From contig JBNKKA010000077.1 of NCBI GenBank assembly GCA_050291585.1, positions 1-19,716 of the forward strand: 19,716 nt of DNA, given 5' to 3'. How positions within the stretch are numbered: the stretch's first letter is position 1; every line of letters begins with the position of its first letter. Source of the DNA: JASJCL01 sp050291585 (GTDB lineage Bacteria; Desulfobacterota; Desulfobacteria; Desulfobacterales; Desulfosarcinaceae). The position numbers and the translations under genes were made by a program. Under the pieces are notes generated by a model. The model had not been told where the DNA came from. It did no database searches and worked only from the letters and a program-made list of their open reading frames with translations. This document shows, one piece after another, positions 15,756-19,716 of the stretch.

Positions 15756-16606
15756 AACGTCACCAGATGATAAAAAAAATCGAAGCAATCTCGGATCTCC
15801 CGACGCTGCCCGTGGTTGCCATGTCCGTCAATCGCCTGCTTCAGGATGAGGAGACGCCTATTGAGGACCTGATAACGCTGTTGGAAAAAGACCAGTCCAT
15901 GGTCCTCAAGCTGCTACGACTGGTCAACTCCTCTTTTTACGGGTTCAAAAGCAAAATATCCAACCTCAGGCATGCCGTCACCCTGCTTGGCTATAGTATG
16001 GTTCAAAATGCGGTGGTGACGCTTTCGGTCATAGATTGTCTGGACACCAAAAGCGTCCCCAAAGGGTTTGATGTCTCCCAGTTCTGGACCCATTCCATTG
16101 GGGTGGCCGTAATGGGCCGTCATCTTGCAGACCACTCTAAGCTTGCCCCGCCAGAGGATGCGTTCACCGCCGGTTTGGTTCACGACATTGGCAAAATCGT
16201 TCTGGCGACCCACTTTCCTGATGATTTTATTGTATTGCTGAACACCGCTATGCAAGACGCCACGGCTTTCTACGCCACAGAAAAGCAAAGCGATACCTAT
16301 CCCCACACTCTCATCGGCGATCGTCTTGCCAAACGCTGGATGCTGCCCGAATCACTCACGTTGGCCATCCGTTGCCATCATGGCGGTCTGGCTCAGACGG
16401 CAGACCCCATCCTTCCCGGATTGGTAGCCGTCGCCGACACGCTGATCAACGTCAAGCACAAGACGCCGGGCCACCGGTTTGGGCTGGACGTCTTGCCAGA
16501 TGCCGTCCGGGCACCACTTATCGAGATATTCAAGGATTGCGATCGCTGGTTCCCACACGTCGAAACAGATATCGCCTCGGCCTGTGAATTTTTTAATGAG
16601 GGATAG
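15752..16606 (+). CDS. Stand-alone HDOD domain protein
   Basis: A 284-residue cytoplasmic protein made almost wholly of an HDOD domain (~10-215): ISDLPTLPVVAM entry, KLLRLVNSSFYG (53-64), and GLVHDIGKIV with His144/Asp145, then AIRCHHGG at 205-212. A short C-terminal tail (~215-284) has no recognised motif. It has no receiver of its own, so it probably acts through a partner, most simply the REC-HD-GYP protein with which it shares an ATGA overlap, or the REC-PAS protein that starts 4 bp after its stop. GAGGAG at 15741-15746 is a strong ribosome site with 5-nt spacing. The retained HD pair does not prove hydrolase activity; HDOD proteins are generally viewed as regulatory scaffolds. Confidence 0.88.
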   Translation: MKRHQMIKKIEAISDLPTLPVVAMSVNRLLQDEETPIEDLITLLEKDQSMVLKLLRLVNSSFYGFKSKISNLRHAVTLLGYSMVQNAVVTLSVIDCLDTKSVPKGFDVSQFWTHSIGVAVMGRHLADHSKLAPPEDAFTAGLVHDIGKIVLATHFPDDFIVLLNTAMQDATAFYATEKQSDTYPHTLIGDRLAKRWMLPESLTLAIRCHHGGLAQTADPILPGLVAVADTLINVKHKTPGHRFGLDVLPDAVRAPLIEIFKDCDRWFPHVETDIASACEFFNEG

Positions 16607-16610
16607 GAAC

Positions 16611-17438
16611 ATGGAAACGCCAAAGTATACCCTATTGTGTGTCGATGATGAGAAGAATATCCTGAATGCACTGAAGCGACTGCTGCGCAAAGAGAATTTC
16701 CGACTCCTGATCGGCAACAGCGGCAAAGAGGGGCTCGAAATTCTGGCTGAAAACGAGGTCCACGTGGTGGTGTCCGACCAGCGTATGCCGGAGATGAACG
16801 GTACCGAATTCCTCAAAGAAGTCAAAGATCGCTATCCGAATATCATCCGTATTATCCTGACCGGCTATACTGATGTGGACAGCATCAGTGAAGCCATCAA
16901 TGAAGGTCATATCTACAAATTCTTTCTCAAACCCTGGAATGATCAGAATCTCAAACTGGAAATCCGTCAGGCCATGGAACAATATGGCCTGATTCAGGAC
17001 AACAAACGGCTTCACGATCAAGTTCTACAGCAGAACGAGGAGTTGAAGAAGATAAACGAAAACCTCGAATCGATCATTGAGAAACGGACCCAGAATCTGG
17101 AATTCCAGAATCGGGCGCTGCAGATCTCGCACGCCATTCTCGATGATCTGCCGACCCCCATCATCGGTGTCAGCGCGGAGATGATGGTGGTCATGACCAA
17201 CAAGGCGTTGAATCACTATTGGGGCGAAAATACGCCAATCCAACTGGGCATCCCGGTCGACGAGGTTTTCGGCGCCGATGTATCCCAAGCCCTGACCGAA
17301 TGTTTGAACAGCTGTGAAAAACGCAGCCTCTGCGGCGCCTCTATTCATGGGCGCTCTGTTGACATCGAACTGATCCCCCTGACCGGCAGAAACAAGGGCC
17401 ATGGCGCTATTATCACCTTTGGAATAAACGAGGGATAA
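16611..17438 (+). CDS. REC-coiled coil-PAS-like adaptor protein
   Basis: A 275-residue protein without kinase or DNA-binding output. Receiver ~6-122: Asp12/Asp13, phospho-acceptor Asp56 in SDQRMPEMNG, Thr84 in LTGYTD, Lys107 in KPWND. It is a clear paralogue of the HD-GYP protein's receiver, sharing the SDQRMPxMNG, LTGY and KPWND blocks. A strong coiled coil (~125-175) leads into a PAS-like domain (~176-273) with a cysteine trio at 231, 235 and 241. It is inferred to relay phosphorylation to a dimer interface or bind a ligand or partner. The start at 16611 is chosen because the receiver begins there, with GAGGGA 7 nt upstream; an in-frame ATG at 16479 would run deep into the HDOD gene. It lies 4 bp after HDOD and 69 bp before the GTPase gene. 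Confidence 0.87.
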   Translation: METPKYTLLCVDDEKNILNALKRLLRKENFRLLIGNSGKEGLEILAENEVHVVVSDQRMPEMNGTEFLKEVKDRYPNIIRIILTGYTDVDSISEAINEGHIYKFFLKPWNDQNLKLEIRQAMEQYGLIQDNKRLHDQVLQQNEELKKINENLESIIEKRTQNLEFQNRALQISHAILDDLPTPIIGVSAEMMVVMTNKALNHYWGENTPIQLGIPVDEVFGADVSQALTECLNSCEKRSLCGASIHGRSVDIELIPLTGRNKGHGAIITFGINEG

Positions 17439-17473
17439 GCGCACGATGCGGCCCTTGCACGGTATCAATGTAC

Positions 17474-17483
17474 GAACCGGTTC
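17474..17483. repeat. 10-bp palindrome GAACCGGTTC upstream of the GTPase gene
   Basis: A perfect 10-bp palindrome lies 24 bp before the GTPase start, with a further GAACCG repeat 3 bp downstream of it. In a mostly overlapping operon this 69-bp gap may hold a regulatory site. Palindromes of this length also occur by chance. Confidence 0.3.
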
Positions 17484-17507
17484 AGAACCGATCAAAGGAT
17501 AGCTAGT

Positions 17508-18161
17508 ATGGCGGAACTCCTCGAGACGGACAATAGGCTGATTGTCAAACTGGTCTATTACGGGCCGGCACTCAGCGGCAAGACAACCAACCTGATGCGC
17601 CTGCACGACCTTATGGATAGCGGCAATTGCGGTGAGTTGATGGCCTTTGAAACCAAGGGCGATCGGACGTTGTTCTTCGATCTGCTGCCACTCGTTATCC
17701 GCAGCGAAAGCGGTTTTTCAATCAAATTTAAATTGTTCACGGTTCCCGGGCAGGTGGCCCACGACGCAACTCGCAAAGCCGTTCTTTCCCGGGCGGACGG
17801 CGTCATCTTCGTGGCCGATTCACAGACGAATCAAGCCCTCAACAATTTCGAAAGCTTCGACAACCTCGAGAAAAATGCCGGCCGGGTGGGCTTGGACTTC
17901 AAGCGTCTGCCCCTGGTGGTGCAGTTTAACAAACGCGATCTCGCCGAAATTGTCTCCGAGAAGGAGGTGCTCACCCGCTGGAAACCGACCGGCCTCTCGA
18001 TTGCTTTCAGCACCGCCCTTCAGGGACAGGGAGTTCTGGAGACTTTCAAATTATTGCTCGTTGAAACCTATAACCGCTTGGATGAAATCTACACCTTGAA
18101 TAAACGCTTTGGTATTAGCGCGGCGCATTTTGCAGCCATGTTGCCGGGGGGCTCTATTTGA
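17508..18161 (+). CDS. MglA-type small Ras-like GTPase
   Basis: A 217-residue single-domain GTPase. P-loop GPALSGKTT at 19-27; switch I region with ETKGDRTLFFDLLP (48-61); G3 motif TVPGQ at 78-82 with Thr78 where Ras-like proteins have Asp, a hallmark of MglA; VFVADSQ-type block IFVADSQ at 100-106; G4 NKRD at 141-144; and G5 STA at 168-170. In Myxococcus, MglA-GTP sets the leading cell pole and needs the roadblock protein MglB as its GAP; no MglB-like gene is visible here. AAAGGA about 9 nt before the ATG supports the start. The stop overlaps the next kinase by one base (TGATG). Its place in a receiver/kinase operon suggests that phosphorelay output controls its nucleotide state or location, but this is inference. 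Confidence 0.9.
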   Translation: MAELLETDNRLIVKLVYYGPALSGKTTNLMRLHDLMDSGNCGELMAFETKGDRTLFFDLLPLVIRSESGFSIKFKLFTVPGQVAHDATRKAVLSRADGVIFVADSQTNQALNNFESFDNLEKNAGRVGLDFKRLPLVVQFNKRDLAEIVSEKEVLTRWKPTGLSIAFSTALQGQGVLETFKLLLVETYNRLDEIYTLNKRFGISAAHFAAMLPGGSI

Positions 18162-19618
18162 TGGATACCATTAGTGATTTTATCGAAACCGAAGATTTTG
18201 ATAGAGAATATGGCCTGAAGGATCTGTTGCCTCTACCGCTGGTCGAAGAATTGTTGCACGAAATCGACAAGGGCGTGTCGGCCGCAGTGATCTTTAGCGA
18301 TGGACGTCCCTACTGCGGTAAAAATTTAACCCAAAGCGGCGCTGAAATTCATAGTCAACAACACAAAAACAATTCTACCAAGCCGATCGCATTTGCCTCT
18401 GGAGCAACCAGGGGGCTGCGCTTCAGATTGCTCCATGAGATGGAAACCATCGGTTTTCTAGATGTAGAAACCCAGTCAGGGGCTGTCGGCGATGACGAGC
18501 TGGCACGCCTGGGTCGGTTTTGCGCACGCGCCCTCACCCGCATGATCTACCTGGGCTACCGGCAACGGATGACGGCCGGTCTCCATGGCCAAGTCGTGTC
18601 AGAGTCTTATCAGAGCCTCAAGGAAAAGGCTCGGCAGTTGGCCCAGTCCGAGGAGAAATACCGTCTGCTGGCAGAAAATCTCGAAGCAGAGGTGGTGCGT
18701 AAAACCCGTGAAATCCGCGATGCGCAAGTGTTCATCCTGCAACAGGAGAAGATGGCCTCAATTGGCCAGCTGGCGGCCGGCATTGCCCATGAAATCAACA
18801 ATCCCATGGGATTCATAATCAGCAACCTGAATACCCTTAGAACCAACACCAGCGATATGGGCAAACTGATCGGTGAATACCAGGGCTTTGCTGACCGGGT
18901 ATCTATAGCGCGGTCCGGCCTTGAAGATATCACCGAGATAAAAAACCAGTTGTCTGCCATCGGCAGGTTTAAAGAGACCATCGATATCGATTTTATGATC
19001 GAAGACACCGATAGCCTCATCGATGAATCCCTGGACGGCGCCAGACGGATTAAAGAGATCGTTCAGAGCCTGCATGACTTCACTCACCCGAGCATCGATA
19101 GTGCCGAAAGCGTCCAAGTCAATCAATGTCTGGACACCACTCTGGCGGTGCTTTCCAGCCACCTGCCCGCCGACATTTCGATCCACCGCGATTATGCCCC
19201 CCTGCCGATCATTCTGTGCCACCTGCGGGAAATCAACCAGGTGTTTTTCAACCTCCTTAAAAATGCCATTCAGGCCGTGGATGGTTCCGGAGAGATCACT
19301 ATTCGAACGCGCCCCGTCGATGGCGGCGTTAAAATTAGCATCCAGGACAACGGCCCGGGGATGGATTCAGCCATCATTGACCACGTGTTTGAACCGTTTT
19401 TCACCACCCGCGAGGTGGGCGCCGGCGCCGGGCTTGGACTGACTCAGGCCTACAACACAGTCAGATCTCACGGCGGGGATATCTGTGTGAAGAGTAGTCT
19501 TGGTGCGGGTAGCACCTTTACAATCAATTTGCCGATGGGTCACTTCACTGAAGAGGCCGTGTCTTCCAAGATGGGCCCAGGTGTTCTGCCTGACACCGGC
19601 CAGACGAGCACTCCCTAA
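18161..19618 (+). CDS. Soluble histidine kinase with uncharacterised N-terminal sensor
   Basis: A 485-residue kinase. The N-terminal ~135 residues (VSAAVIFSDGRPYCG, then ETIGFLDVETQSG, then CARALTRMIYLGYRQ) match no domain I can name; they look like a small cytoplasmic sensor of GAF- or PocR-like type. Coiled coil ~148-200. His210 lies in AAGIAHEINNP, with the long dimerisation region and FTHP 99 residues later. HATPase_c: Asn368 in NLLKNAIQAV, DNGPGM 396-401, and G2 box GAGAGLGLTQ with Ala where Thr is usual. Unlike the other three kinases of the series it has no receiver. ATG 18161 shares one base with the GTPase stop, with GGGGGG at 18146-18151 as ribosome site, so the two are translationally coupled and probably work together. 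Confidence 0.88.
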   Translation: MDTISDFIETEDFDREYGLKDLLPLPLVEELLHEIDKGVSAAVIFSDGRPYCGKNLTQSGAEIHSQQHKNNSTKPIAFASGATRGLRFRLLHEMETIGFLDVETQSGAVGDDELARLGRFCARALTRMIYLGYRQRMTAGLHGQVVSESYQSLKEKARQLAQSEEKYRLLAENLEAEVVRKTREIRDAQVFILQQEKMASIGQLAAGIAHEINNPMGFIISNLNTLRTNTSDMGKLIGEYQGFADRVSIARSGLEDITEIKNQLSAIGRFKETIDIDFMIEDTDSLIDESLDGARRIKEIVQSLHDFTHPSIDSAESVQVNQCLDTTLAVLSSHLPADISIHRDYAPLPIILCHLREINQVFFNLLKNAIQAVDGSGEITIRTRPVDGGVKISIQDNGPGMDSAIIDHVFEPFFTTREVGAGAGLGLTQAYNTVRSHGGDICVKSSLGAGSTFTINLPMGHFTEEAVSSKMGPGVLPDTGQTSTP

Positions 19619-19621
19619 TCC

Positions 19622-19716
19622 ATGTCCAGATTTGCCTCCCTATTTCTGAACGATGAACCCACCGCGGGGGCAGTGGACCCCACCGCGGTCGAGCACACTG
19701 GTGGGGCTCGCTATAA
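19622..19716 (+). CDS. Start of a further gene, 3' truncated by the window
   Basis: ATG at 19622, 3 bp after the kinase stop, opens a frame that stays open to the window end (31 codons, MSRFASLFLNDEPT...). The spacing matches the coupled layout upstream. A PTA-containing 7-codon unit is repeated (CCCACCGCGG at 19658-19667 and 19679-19688). Too little is visible to name it. An alternative frame from the ATG at 19653 is also open, so the choice is tentative. Confidence 0.5.
   Translation, partial: MSRFASLFLNDEPTAGAVDPTAVEHTGGARY

Noticed and set aside
17446..17502. 18-codon ORF in the gap before the GTPase gene, ending at its ribosome site
   Set aside because: It is very short, and GAGGGA about 10 nt upstream is the only support. 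The stop does not overlap the GTPase start, so chance is the simpler explanation.

Overview
The window looks like chromosome from a Desulfobacterota (delta-proteobacterial, sulfate-reducer-like) bacterium. This is inferred from the mix of genes rather than from any marker: an iterative PKS/PUFA-type megasynthase end, a PhoB/PhoR pair, and a long run of receiver, PAS, HDOD, HD-GYP and HEINNP-type histidine kinase genes ending in an MglA-type GTPase. GC is moderately high; the synthase end is the most GC-rich part and the 434-bp divergent intergenic region is visibly AT-richer. No tRNA, rRNA, CRISPR array, insertion sequence or clear intrinsic terminator was found.

Region 1 (1-2421) holds the 3' end of a polyketide/polyunsaturated-fatty-acid-type synthase (ketoreductase then dehydratase domain, cut by the window edge) and a fumarylacetoacetate-hydrolase-family enzyme, with a 7-bp-stem inverted repeat between them. 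Region 2 (2560-5065) is a two-gene unit for a PhoB-like winged-helix regulator and a PhoR-like membrane sensor kinase.

Region 3 (5098-6653) has two paralogous proteins with an unusual order: an excisionase/MerR-like helix-turn-helix at the N-terminus and a receiver domain at the C-terminus. They diverge from a 434-bp intergenic region that contains a perfect 14-bp palindrome, tandem 8-mers and an inverted repeat with 20-bp spacing.

Region 4 (6755 to the window end) is a co-directional and often overlapping series: hybrid kinase (pseudo-receiver, PAS, PAS, kinase, receiver); REC-PAS-PAS-kinase; REC-HDOD; REC-PAS-kinase; REC-HD-GYP with altered catalytic residues; stand-alone HDOD; REC-PAS adaptor; MglA-type GTPase; a soluble kinase; and the start of one more gene. 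Together regions 3 and 4 carry four kinase cores and nine receiver-type domains (one without its phospho-acceptor), with outputs that are DNA binding, HDOD, HD-GYP and a small GTPase. No transmembrane segment is evident in any of them. This suggests a cytoplasmic multi-kinase phosphorelay, possibly feeding a polarity or motility switch; that function is inference. Two short ORFs (29 and 25 codons) whose stops overlap kinase start codons are candidate coupling peptides.
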